From Clostridia bacterium (GTDB lineage Bacteria; Bacillota; Clostridia; Oscillospirales; Acutalibacteraceae), in NCBI GenBank assembly GCA_017402845.1, contig JAFPLH010000077.1, forward strand, positions 1 to 36,914: 36,914 bases of DNA, read 5' to 3'. The notes below the pieces were generated by a model that was not told the origin of the DNA, did not search any database, and worked only from the letters and a program-made list of their open reading frames with translations. Position numbers and translations under genes: made by a program. Positions 1 to 6,789 of this stretch are shown in pieces; the stretch's first letter is position 1, and the number at the start of each line of letters is the position of its first letter.

Positions 1-60
1 CACGCTCCAGCCCTTTGCAAGGGGTGAATTTCAACACCGTCCTACGGACTGTATTGAAAG

Positions 61-89
61 AGGGGACGCTTTGGCAGAAAGCGTCCCCT
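61..89 (+). terminator. Intrinsic terminator of an upstream, off-window unit
   Basis: A perfect 11-bp stem (GGGGACGCTTT, 62-72, with AAAGCGTCCCC, 78-88) closes a 5-nt loop and is followed by a T/A-rich stretch. It probably ends the unit whose 3' end lies left of the window. In bases 1-60 I see only two small GC hairpins and no supportable gene. Confidence 0.7.
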
Positions 90-154
90 TATATAATAAA
101 TTTATTAATAGTTTATTTACTTGTTCAAAAACCCTGAGTATTGGGGCAGGTTGA

Positions 155-183
155 TTGACAAATTATGAATTTTATGATATAAT
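155..183 (+). promoter_or_regulatory. Vegetative promoter for the BrkB/YihY gene
   Basis: TTGACA (155-160), a 17-nt spacer and TATAAT (178-183) form a consensus SigA-type promoter. The predicted transcript start near 190 gives a leader of about 95 nt before the ATG at 284; no further regulatory structure was recognised in it. Confidence 0.8.
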
Positions 184-283
184 CTGCATATTATAATTGT
201 TAATAGATTTTGTCTGTTCAAAAAAGTGAATAATAGTCACATTTTACACCTTGTTTTGTGTACAGATATGGGGTGTGTCTCCA

Positions 284-1237
284 ATGAAGAAGATCAAAAA
301 AAAGCTCAAGCGTCTGTTAAGAAGCCGTGTATTTAAAGAAATAGGTCTATTTGGCAAAGCAATGGGAAAAAGCTTAGTAGCACCTAATTCTGCAAGTATA
401 GCTTTTTACTTTTTCATCTCTATGATACCGCTGTTTATCCTGCTATGCTCGCAGCTTCCTCTGACAGGTATCAGTAAACAAGAAATGACAGTTGCCGTTA
501 CCTCTGTAATGCCGGATACTGTTCGTGCATTTATTTCTTCAATAATTTCTCAGGCTTATGAATCGAGAACAGGTGTTTTTTCTTTCTCAATGGTAATATT
601 ACTGTGGTCATCGTCAAAAGGTGTGCTTGCGCTGATACGTTCGCTCGATATCGTTTATGATGAACGTGACAGCCGTAATATTATAAATATGTATGTGTTT
701 TCGATATTTTATACGGTCTGTTTTCTTTTTGCTGTGAGTGCTTCTCTTGTTCTGTATACAAAAGAGCTTTCAGCAGAGGATATTATACTTTCTACCATGC
801 CTTCTGAACCGATATACGGCAAGGTTGTCGGCTTCATAAAGGATTTTGACGTTGTTGCAGCAGGAACGGTTATTGCTTCTTTGATTTATAAAGTCGCGCC
901 GGCAGGCAAGCGGAAATTGATAAATCAAACTCCCGGCGCCTTGTTTGCGTCGCTTGCTATTTCTGCATTTACATCTTATTTTGCTTCTTATAGCAGTGGA
1001 AAAAATATCTACACCTCGTTTTATGGCAGTTTAACAACAGTTACAATGCTGCTTATCTGGTTTTATACGTGCGTTAATATATTCCTTATTGGCGGGGTAA
1101 TTAATGCTCATTATCATGTGCAGATAGATTTTATGTTTAGCTCAATTTTGAAAAAATTAACTCCTAACAAAAAACCAAAAAAGAAAGACGCCAAAAATGC
1201 ACTTAATTTATTGGTTCAGGGATTACAAAGAAAATGA
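284..1237 (+). CDS. YihY/BrkB family inner-membrane protein
   Basis: This is a 317-residue polytopic membrane protein of the YihY/virulence factor BrkB family. It has a basic N-terminus, then a first hydrophobic segment containing ASIAFYFFISMIPLFILL, a region with SSSKGVLALIRSLD that is characteristic of the family, further membrane segments, and a lysine-rich cytoplasmic tail. I start it at ATG 284, preceded by GGGGTG, rather than at an in-frame TTG at 251. The family is widespread; its biochemical role is poorly defined, and early ribonuclease and transporter labels are unproven. The gene is monocistronic: it has its own promoter and ends at a strong hairpin, facing a convergent gene. Confidence 0.85.
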   Translation: MKKIKKKLKRLLRSRVFKEIGLFGKAMGKSLVAPNSASIAFYFFISMIPLFILLCSQLPLTGISKQEMTVAVTSVMPDTVRAFISSIISQAYESRTGVFSFSMVILLWSSSKGVLALIRSLDIVYDERDSRNIINMYVFSIFYTVCFLFAVSASLVLYTKELSAEDIILSTMPSEPIYGKVVGFIKDFDVVAAGTVIASLIYKVAPAGKRKLINQTPGALFASLAISAFTSYFASYSSGKNIYTSFYGSLTTVTMLLIWFYTCVNIFLIGGVINAHYHVQIDFMFSSILKKLTPNKKPKKKDAKNALNLLVQGLQRK

Positions 1238-1250
1238 ATACGTTACAGGT

Positions 1251-1301
1251 GACCGCCGCAAAATCGCATGTGCTGAGATGTGTTTTGCGCGCGGTCTTTT
1301 T
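1251..1301 (+). terminator. Terminator downstream of the BrkB/YihY gene
   Basis: GACCGCCGCAAAA (1251-1263) pairs with TTTTGCGCGCGGTC (1283-1296) with one bulge, followed by five T residues. It lies between convergent genes. The T-run favours termination of plus-strand transcription; the minus-strand side has no T-run. Confidence 0.75.
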
Positions 1302-1321
1302 GGTCTTTTTGCGGTGTTGCC

Positions 1322-1597
1322 TTAGCAAATGATCCTTCGCTTTTTCGGCTTTCTTGGTCTGCCGGGACATTTAACAAGTATCGTATCTTCTCCTATCAGA
1401 CATATACTGCCCCACGGAATAACTATGTCATCGTGTCTGCCAAGTATACCGAAAAGCTTCGGCCTGCCGTATATTATTACGGAGATAAGACACGCATTTT
1501 TTGTGTCGATCTCTACATCATCAACAAAACCAAGACGCATTCCGTCAGATTGGTTAATAACTTCTTTGTGACGCAGCTCGGCTATTCTGCAGCTCAA
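1322..1597 (-). CDS. PRC-barrel sporulation protein, YlmC/YmxH family
   Basis: This 91-residue protein fits the YlmC/YmxH PRC-barrel family. It shows RIAELRHKEVINQSDGMRLG near the N-terminus, then GFVDDVEID, an FGILGR segment and DIVIPWGSICLIGEDTILV, matching the family's usual length and motif order. The start is TTG at 1597, supported by an ideal GGAGGTG (1609-1603) seven bases upstream. Family members are found in endospore formers and some are expressed during sporulation; the molecular role is unknown. A CATATATT box (minus strand, 1628-1621) sits where a sporulation-sigma -10 could be, but I could not find a matching -35. The TAA stop (1322-1324) falls inside a short sequence repeated elsewhere in the window. 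Overlapping plus-strand open frames here are non-coding. Confidence 0.85.
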   Translation of the reverse strand: MSCRIAELRHKEVINQSDGMRLGFVDDVEIDTKNACLISVIIYGRPKLFGILGRHDDIVIPWGSICLIGEDTILVKCPGRPRKPKKRRIIC

Positions 1598-1728
1598 ATT
1601 ATCACCTCCGCTTTTTTCTAAATATATGATCTAATTCGTAAGTGTAGAACAGATAAAGACATTATTTCAAGCTGATACTTATAAGATGTTTCTACATTTT
1701 TAACGTAAAAAAATAAAATGAAAAAGTG

Positions 1729-1757
1729 TTGACAGATCAATGATTTGGTGCTATAAT
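1729..1757 (+). promoter_or_regulatory. cysK promoter
   Basis: TTGACA (1729-1734), a 17-nt spacer and TATAAT (1752-1757) are a perfect SigA-type promoter. The transcript start is expected near 1764, inside the inverted-repeat region described separately. Confidence 0.85.
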
Positions 1758-1789
1758 AGGAACTACCAAAAACCTATCAAAAATATAGG
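1756..1789 (+). promoter_or_regulatory. Operator candidate over the cysK transcript start
   Basis: CCTAT (1773-1777) and ATAGG (1785-1789) form an inverted repeat with a 7-nt A/T spacer, and another ATAGG (1756-1760) overlaps the -10. A position downstream of the -10 fits a repressor site. Rrf2-family regulators (CymR/IscR type) commonly control cysteine synthase in Firmicutes and bind short spaced inverted repeats, so this is a plausible target; the assignment to that family is inference. Confidence 0.4.
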
Positions 1790-1834
1790 AATATAGTATA
1801 ATGGCTTATAACAGAAGAAAAGGAGATTTTTATT

Positions 1835-2767
1835 ATGTCTAAGGTATTTAAAAGCGTTCTTGATCTGGTAGGCGGTACACCGCTTGTAGAGCTTACAAAT
1901 TACGAAAAGAATCACGGCTTGGAGGCTGCGGTTCTGGGAAAGATCGAGTATTTTAATCCTGCCGGAAGTGTAAAAGACAGAGTTGCCAAGGCTATGATCG
2001 ACGACGCAGAAGAAAAGGGACTTTTAAAACCGGGTGCGGTTATTATTGAGCCTACATCAGGAAATACAGGAATAGGACTTGCGGCTGTTGCTGCTTCAAG
2101 AGGTTATAAGGTAATACTCACAATGCCCGAAACTATGAGTATTGAGAGAAGAAACCTGCTCAAAGCTTACGGCGCTCAGATCGTTCTGACAGACGGTTCT
2201 AAGGGTATGAGAGGTGCAATTGAAAAAGCAAAGGAGTTAGCAGCACAGACAGAAGGCAGCTTTATTCCCGGTCAGTTTGTGAATATGGCAAATCCTGCCG
2301 CACATTTTGCCTCGACAGGTCCTGAAATATGGAACGATACCGAGGGTAAAGTTGATATTTTTGTAGCCGGTGTAGGTACGGGCGGTACTCTTTCGGGCGT
2401 AGGAAAATATCTGAAATCCAAGAATCCGAATGTTAAAATTGTAGCGGTAGAGCCGGCAACATCACCTGTTTTGTCGCAGGGAAAAGCAGGTCCGCATAAA
2501 ATACAGGGTATAGGCGCAGGCTTTGTTCCAGATACTCTTGATACTGATATTTATGATGAAATTATCACTATTGAGAATAACGAAGCCTTTGAAGCCGGCA
2601 GAGAGCTTGCACGCAAAGACGCTTTACTTGTAGGTATTTCGTCGGGTGCGGCAGTTGCAGCCGCAGAAAAGCTTGCAAAACGTCCGGAGAATAAAGGAAA
2701 AGTAATAGTTGCATTACTTCCTGATACCGGCGAACGTTATTTGTCAACTGCAATGTTTGCGGAATAA
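1835..2767 (+). CDS. cysK: Cysteine synthase (O-acetylserine sulfhydrylase)
   Basis: This PLP enzyme makes cysteine from O-acetylserine and sulfide in the cytoplasm. The 310-residue length is normal. Visible motifs are the PLP-lysine region [10 protein letters not shown] (about residues 41-50), the substrate loop [11 protein letters not shown], the phosphate-binding glycine loop [12 protein letters not shown], and the C-terminal [13 protein letters not shown]. The ATG at 1835 has AGGAG (1821-1825) at good spacing. It is a single-gene unit, with its own promoter and operator candidate upstream and a terminator downstream. The general fold is shared with cystathionine beta-synthase-like and O-phosphoserine enzymes, but the motif set fits CysK best. 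Confidence 0.95.
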   Translation: MSKVFKSVLDLVGGTPLVELTNYEKNHGLEAAVLGKIEYFNPAGSVKDRVAKAMIDDAEEKGLLKPGAVIIEPTSGNTGIGLAAVAASRGYKVILTMPETMSIERRNLLKAYGAQIVLTDGSKGMRGAIEKAKELAAQTEGSFIPGQFVNMANPAAHFASTGPEIWNDTEGKVDIFVAGVGTGGTLSGVGKYLKSKNPNVKIVAVEPATSPVLSQGKAGPHKIQGIGAGFVPDTLDTDIYDEIITIENNEAFEAGRELARKDALLVGISSGAAVAAAEKLAKRPENKGKVIVALLPDTGERYLSTAMFAE

Positions 2768-2853
2768 TAAAAAGTATGATCGGTTACGATATGTTTGAGT
2801 ACGTATAGAAAGTATACGAGAAACGAACAGAGGGAGTATATACAAAACATTTT

Positions 2854-2895
2854 GCACAGTGTTTCCTTATAATAGAAATGCTGTGCTTTTTTTTT
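2854..2895 (+). terminator. Terminator downstream of cysK
   Basis: GCACAG...TTTC (from 2854) pairs with GAAA...CTGTGC (to 2886) as a 12-bp stem with two internal mismatches, followed by nine T residues. A separate small palindrome (CGTATA/TATACG, 2802-2818) lies between it and cysK. Confidence 0.75.
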
Positions 2896-2913
2896 GCGTG
2901 TACGATCGGTGTG

Positions 2914-2942
2914 TTGATATTATCAAATAAATGTGTTATAAT
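2914..2942 (+). promoter_or_regulatory. Promoter of the phosphatase-rimI-tsaD unit
   Basis: TTGATA (2914-2919), a 17-nt spacer and TATAAT (2937-2942) form a near-consensus promoter. Transcription would begin about 30 nt upstream of the phosphatase start codon. Confidence 0.75.
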
Positions 2943-2982
2943 ACAACTATGGGAATGTAAAAAAATGAAAGGAAGAGAATTT

Positions 2983-3426
2983 GTGATAAAGGTATTGTTT
3001 CTGTGTACGGGAAATACGTGCAGAAGTCCTATGGCTCAGATAATATTTGAACAAATTTGCGCCGAAAGAAAAATTGACGCACAATGCAGAGGTGCGGGAA
3101 TTGCAACATTTACGGGTGCGCCTGCAAGCGATAACGCAGTAACGGTTATGAAAGAGGTAGGTCTTGATCTTTCGTCATACAGATCAACGGCGATCACCGC
3201 ACTTGATCTCGACAGCTTTGATCTTATTGTGCCTATGACGCACGCACATATTCTGTGCTTACTGGAGCTTGGCGTCAGCAAAAGCAAAATTTACGACTTG
3301 GGTAAGGACGTTTCTGATCCGTATAACAAAAGTATAAGCTGCTATCGTGAAACACGAGATGAGCTTAAGGTTTGTATGGAACAATTAGCCGATTTTATCG
3401 AGGGAGAGCTTGCGCAGGAAAAATAA
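2983..3426 (+). CDS. Low-molecular-weight protein tyrosine phosphatase
   Basis: This cytosolic phosphatase removes phosphate from tyrosine (in some bacteria arginine) side chains. The P-loop is at the N-terminus: VLFLCTGNTCRSPMA contains the nucleophile Cys in the C-X5-R signature. The C-terminal DP motif (VSDPYN) carries the general-acid Asp. I choose GTG 2983 because AAAGGAAGAG lies just upstream and the protein then begins, as is usual for the family, a few residues before the P-loop (147 residues). An ATG at 2965 is an alternative, and the frame is open further upstream to 2878, which would put coding sequence over the promoter. It is the first gene of a unit with rimI and tsaD; the substrate cannot be told from context. 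Confidence 0.88.
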   Translation: MIKVLFLCTGNTCRSPMAQIIFEQICAERKIDAQCRGAGIATFTGAPASDNAVTVMKEVGLDLSSYRSTAITALDLDSFDLIVPMTHAHILCLLELGVSKSKIYDLGKDVSDPYNKSISCYRETRDELKVCMEQLADFIEGELAQEK

Positions 3427-3451
3427 TTTTTTCTTGATGTGAAAATGTATT

Positions 3452-3898
3452 ATGAATGATTCTGTGACTATCGAGAAATTAAAGGCTGAACATATAGACG
3501 GTCTTGTAGAAGTGGAGAAAGCCTGCTTTTCAAAGCCGTGGAGTACCGCAGCTTTTCAAAGTGAGCTTAACCATGATAACGCTTACTTTTATACCGCATT
3601 AGTTGGTGATGAGATCGCAGGCTATATGGGATTTCACGCAGTTCTTGACGAGGGCTATGTAGCCAATATTGCGGTTTTGCCTGAGTACCGGCGGCAGGGT
3701 ATTGCAAGCGCACTTCTGGAAAATGCCTTGAATATTGGTAAGGGTATTCCGCTTTCTTTTTTATCTCTTGAGGTGCGTATCTCAAACAGTGCGGCAATTG
3801 CGCTGTATGAGCGTTTCGGATTCAAGATTTTCGGTGAACGAAAAAACTTTTATTCCTCACCGAGAGAAAATGCTTATATTATGACACTTTATCTTTGA
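3452..3898 (+). CDS. rimI: Ribosomal-protein-alanine N-acetyltransferase RimI-like (GNAT)
   Basis: This 148-residue single-domain GNAT acetyltransferase has the acetyl-CoA-binding motif A visible as VANIAVLPEYRRQGIASALL (about residues 70-89), and the later SLEVRISNSAAIALYERFGF motif typical of RimI. RimI acetylates the N-terminal alanine of ribosomal protein S18 in E. coli; substrates in Firmicutes are less defined. It lies 25 bp after the phosphatase gene and 22 bp before the tsaD start. This rimI-tsaD linkage is classical and supports the RimI name, although tsaB and tsaE, which often precede the pair, are not here. No clear Shine-Dalgarno sequence precedes ATG 3452, so the start is less certain than the product. 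Confidence 0.88.
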   Translation: MNDSVTIEKLKAEHIDGLVEVEKACFSKPWSTAAFQSELNHDNAYFYTALVGDEIAGYMGFHAVLDEGYVANIAVLPEYRRQGIASALLENALNIGKGIPLSFLSLEVRISNSAAIALYERFGFKIFGERKNFYSSPRENAYIMTLYL

Positions 3899-3920
3899 GT
3901 TGTTGTCCGGAGGTGATAAC

Positions 3921-4931
3921 ATGGTGATTTTAGCTATTGAAAGCTCTTGCGACGAAACGGCTGCCGCAGTTGTAGAGAACGGCAGACAGGTATTGTCAAA
4001 CGTTGTTGTATCGCAGGTAGCCGAGCATAAATTATACGGGGGAGTAGTTCCCGAAATTGCGTCAAGACGTCACGCAGAAGCGATAGTAGGAGTAGTTGAC
4101 GAGGCGCTTGTTCAAGCCAATAAGACTCTTGCTGATTTAGACGCCGTTGCAGTTACTTATGCGCCCGGACTTATCGGTGCGCTTCTTGTGGGTGTGAATT
4201 TTGCAAAGGGACTTTCTTTTGCGTCTGATAAGCCGCTTATTCCCGTTCATCATCTGAGAGGGCATATTGCGTCGAATTATATTACACACCCCGATCTTAA
4301 ACCGCCGTTTTTGTGTTTGGTAGTATCAGGCGGTCACAGTCATATAATTGCTGTTGAAGATTATACACGTATGAAAATAATAGGCAAAACCCGTGATGAC
4401 GCCGCAGGAGAGGTATTCGACAAGGTTGCAAGAACTATGGGTATGCCGTATCCCGGCGGTATAAATCTTGACAAGACGGCGCAGAACGGAAACGACAAGG
4501 CTTTTGTGCTGCCGCACCCGCGTGTAGCCGATTCTATGTATGATCTCAGCTTTTCGGGCTTGAAAACAGCGGCAATAAACATTATACATAATGCTTCTCA
4601 AAAGGGAGAAGAAGTCAATACGGCTGATTTGTCGGCGTCATTCCGCAAGGCGGTCGTAGATTGTCTTACAGAAAAGCTGATGAAAGCCGCAGATGATTTC
4701 GGGTATAAAAAGATAGTACTCGCAGGCGGTGTATCGGCAAATTCTTTGCTTAGAGAACGCACAGAATATCTCTGCAAACAGAAAAATATTGAAGTATATA
4801 TGCCTGAGCTTAAATATTGCGGAGATAACGCTGCTATGATCGGCGCACAGGCATATTATGAGTATTTAAGCGGCAATACGGCGGCTGCCGATTTAAACGC
4901 CGCTGCAACAAAGTCGATTGAAGAAGGGTAG
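3921..4931 (+). CDS. tsaD: tRNA N6-threonylcarbamoyladenosine transferase TsaD
   Basis: TsaD (Kae1/Gcp/YgjD) transfers threonylcarbamoyl to A37 of ANN-decoding tRNAs, working with TsaB and TsaE. The N-terminal ILAIESSCDETAAAVV and the metal-binding HLRGH (HxxxH, about residues 111-115) are present, with VVSGGHSHI and GGVSANSLLR ATPase-fold motifs further on. The start is ATG 3921, directly after CCGGAGGTGAT; a TTG at 3900 in the same frame has no comparable site. The 336-residue length is standard. TsaB and TsaE must be encoded outside this window for the pathway to work. Confidence 0.95.
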   Translation: MVILAIESSCDETAAAVVENGRQVLSNVVVSQVAEHKLYGGVVPEIASRRHAEAIVGVVDEALVQANKTLADLDAVAVTYAPGLIGALLVGVNFAKGLSFASDKPLIPVHHLRGHIASNYITHPDLKPPFLCLVVSGGHSHIIAVEDYTRMKIIGKTRDDAAGEVFDKVARTMGMPYPGGINLDKTAQNGNDKAFVLPHPRVADSMYDLSFSGLKTAAINIIHNASQKGEEVNTADLSASFRKAVVDCLTEKLMKAADDFGYKKIVLAGGVSANSLLRERTEYLCKQKNIEVYMPELKYCGDNAAMIGAQAYYEYLSGNTAAADLNAAATKSIEEG

Positions 4932-5019
4932 GCAAACCTTAACAAAAATAGTATTAGATCCGGTACATCGGTCTGATATGTTATTTGTGAGGTGCTGCCT
5001 GTAATAAAGGAGTGCTTAT

Positions 5020-5739
5020 ATGTATTATGTTATGTCTGATATAAACGGCTGCTATGACAAGTTTATCGAAATGACCGAAGATATTATCGGCTTGGAGGAG
5101 GACGATACTTTATACCTCCTTGGAAATATTATCGGTACAGACGAAAACTCTGTTAAGCTTTTGAAAGAAATTGCAGATATGGTGAACGTATACCCGATAA
5201 TGGGCGCAAACGAATATGCAGCCTATAACGCTTTGAAAAGTCTTAGTAATGATCTTGCAGCAGGTAAGGATTATACATCTTTATCGAAAGAAACTCTTGA
5301 CGCTATGAGCAAGCTTAATAAATTAGGCTGTCGAAAGCTTGCAGAGGAGTTCTTAAAGCTTTCTGTTGATGACAGAAATGATTTTATTGATGTACTGGGC
5401 GATATGAAGCCTTATGATACTGTTGAAGTAAATAAAAAGATCTATGTTCTTGTACATCAGGGATTAGGCAATTTTGAAAAGAACGGAAAAAAGCTGAAAA
5501 ACTATACTGTTGAAGATTTAGCCTTTACCCCTGTTGATTACCGTAAGAGATATTTTAAAGATGACAGCGTGTTTATAGTATCAGGTCATGTGCCTGTATC
5601 TGAGATATCCGGCGCAAGCGAGAATACAGAAGAACTTTTTATGTGCGAGAATAATATTTGTATAAACTGTAATGCTGCCGGCGGCGGTCCGCTTGCTTGC
5701 CTGTGCCTTGATGATATGAAGGACTTTTATACAGACTGA
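5020..5739 (+). CDS. Degenerate calcineurin-type phosphoesterase (probable pseudoenzyme)
   Basis: The 239-residue protein aligns over its length with PP1/ApaH-type metallophosphoesterases. The order of landmarks is kept: MSDINGCYDKF (residues 5-15), LLGNIIGTD (33-41), MGANE (61-65), VLVHQGL (143-149), SGHVP (188-192) and a C-terminal GGGPLACLCLDD. Many active-site residues are replaced. DIHG reads DING (H9N), GDxxDRG reads GNIIGTD (D36N, D39G, R40T) and GNHE reads GANE (N63A, H64N); D7, H146 and H190 remain. From family knowledge these substitutions should abolish dinuclear metal binding and catalysis. The reading frame is intact with AAAGGAG at good spacing, so it is an expressed-looking gene rather than decayed sequence. 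A binding or regulatory role is inference. It follows tsaD by 88 bp with no terminator between. Confidence 0.75.
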   Translation: MYYVMSDINGCYDKFIEMTEDIIGLEEDDTLYLLGNIIGTDENSVKLLKEIADMVNVYPIMGANEYAAYNALKSLSNDLAAGKDYTSLSKETLDAMSKLNKLGCRKLAEEFLKLSVDDRNDFIDVLGDMKPYDTVEVNKKIYVLVHQGLGNFEKNGKKLKNYTVEDLAFTPVDYRKRYFKDDSVFIVSGHVPVSEISGASENTEELFMCENNICINCNAAGGGPLACLCLDDMKDFYTD

Positions 5740-5832
5740 TTTCAATGAGTAGTGTGCGGTGTTGCCTTAAGGTTCCTGCAAAATGAGCATTACAAATTAA
5801 TATATAAACTTATATTTTGTGTTTTTTATATA

Positions 5833-5861
5833 TTGACAAAGTTATCACTATAATGTATAAT
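5833..5861 (+). promoter_or_regulatory. Promoter of yceD-rpmF
   Basis: TTGACA (5833-5838), a 17-nt spacer and TATAAT (5856-5861). A second TATAAT at 5849-5854 is too close to the -35 to be the partner. Confidence 0.8.
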
Positions 5862-5918
5862 AAAATGCGGTATTCGTGTAAAACAGAGTTTTGCAAGTGT
5901 GGTTATTGAGGTGAGTAT

Positions 5919-6419
5919 ATGCTGCTTGAGCTTAAAAAAGTGTTTTTGTCCGAAGGTGAATGCTTGACCGTTTCCGAAGATCTTGATTTGTCTGAAATGG
6001 AGCTTAACGGCTGCTGCCCGCTGAAAACCCCTATAAAGGTAGAGGCTGCTGTGAAAAATCGTGCAGGTGTTGTAAGTCTGGCTATCAATGCCGAACTCGA
6101 TTATTCTGCGCCCTGTGACAGATGCGGCGAGGAAACCATAACCCCATTAAGTTACAGCTTTGATCACATTCTTGTTGTGTCGCTTGCGTCGGAAGATGAC
6201 GACGACTGCGATTATATTGAAATACCGGATTATACTCTCGATTTAGATGAGCTTGTTACAGCAGATATATTGCTCGAACTTCCTGTTAAATTCTTATGCA
6301 GGGAGGATTGCAAGGGCTTGTGTCCGCAGTGCGGTGAAAACCTGAACTACGGCAAATGTGACTGTGACGTTCAGATTTCAGATCCTCGCTTGGAGGTCTT
6401 GAAAGACTTATTTCAATAA
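5919..6419 (+). CDS. yceD: YceD family (DUF177) protein
   Basis: This 166-residue protein belongs to the YceD/DUF177 family, which in bacteria almost always precedes rpmF, as here (34 bp apart). It has an N-terminal beta-rich half with CDRCGEE, an acidic stretch around residues 90-98, and a C-terminal cysteine cluster [17 protein letters not shown] followed by CDCD that probably binds a metal. In E. coli and in plant chloroplasts the family has been linked to large-subunit rRNA accumulation; the exact function is unsettled. The ATG at 5919 is preceded by TGAGGTGA, and its own promoter lies 58 bp upstream. Confidence 0.88.
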   Translation: MLLELKKVFLSEGECLTVSEDLDLSEMELNGCCPLKTPIKVEAAVKNRAGVVSLAINAELDYSAPCDRCGEETITPLSYSFDHILVVSLASEDDDDCDYIEIPDYTLDLDELVTADILLELPVKFLCREDCKGLCPQCGENLNYGKCDCDVQISDPRLEVLKDLFQ

Positions 6420-6453
6420 TTATTTAATTTGTGTTTGTAAGGAGGCGTTTGTA

Positions 6454-6636
6454 ATGGCAGTACCAAAGAGAAAGGTTTCAAGTGCAAGACAGAATAAAAG
6501 ACGCAGCAATGTTTGGAAATTGGAGGCTCCGGCTCTCTCAGTTTGCAGCAACTGCGGTGAGCTTAAAGCTCCTCACAGAGTTTGTGGCAACTGTGGCTTC
6601 TACAGAGGCAGAGAAGTAATTAAGATGGGCGAGTAA
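6454..6636 (+). CDS. rpmF: 50S ribosomal protein L32
   Basis: A 60-residue bL32 with the normal basic N-terminus [16 protein letters not shown] and a zinc ribbon of four cysteines ([18 protein letters not shown]), so this is the C+ zinc-binding paralogue. AAGGAGG precedes the ATG. Co-transcription with yceD is expected; a terminator follows within 60 bp. Confidence 0.97.
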   Translation: MAVPKRKVSSARQNKRRSNVWKLEAPALSVCSNCGELKAPHRVCGNCGFYRGREVIKMGE

Positions 6637-6661
6637 TTGCCGTCTTATCAATTGCACATAT

Positions 6662-6693
6662 AAAGGGGAGGGGTATCCTTCCCTTATTTTTTT
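6662..6693 (+). terminator. Terminator of yceD-rpmF
   Basis: AAGGGGAGG pairs with CCTTCCCTT (one G-T wobble), followed by a T-rich run (ATTTTTTT). It separates rpmF from der. Confidence 0.75.
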
Positions 6694-6789
6694 AACACTG
6701 ATTAGATCCGGTGATGTTATTTCGCCTCTGCTTGTGGTTTTATCAGTGATTTCTGAGCTATCTTCTATATGAATAAGGAGGTATGTAAT

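Noticed and set aside
1..60. Possible 3' end of a gene at the left edge
   Set aside because: Several frames are open for a short distance but run into the terminator at 61-89 without recognisable protein sequence.
1280..1621. Plus-strand open frames of 113 and 80 codons opposite the PRC-barrel gene
   Set aside because: They lie antisense to a gene with a clear family match and an ideal ribosome site; their translations show no recognisable motifs.
2802..2818. Palindrome CGTATA-GAAAG-TATACG after cysK and TGTAC-N6-GTACA at 17677-17692
   Set aside because: Short stems without T-runs or a clear promoter relation; no function could be supported.
6692..6712. TTAACACTGATTAGATCCGGT resembling an end of the miniature element (with ATTAGATCCGGT also at 4953-4964)
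   Set aside because: Only about 13 bases match, there is no partner end or core nearby, and the similarity can be chance.
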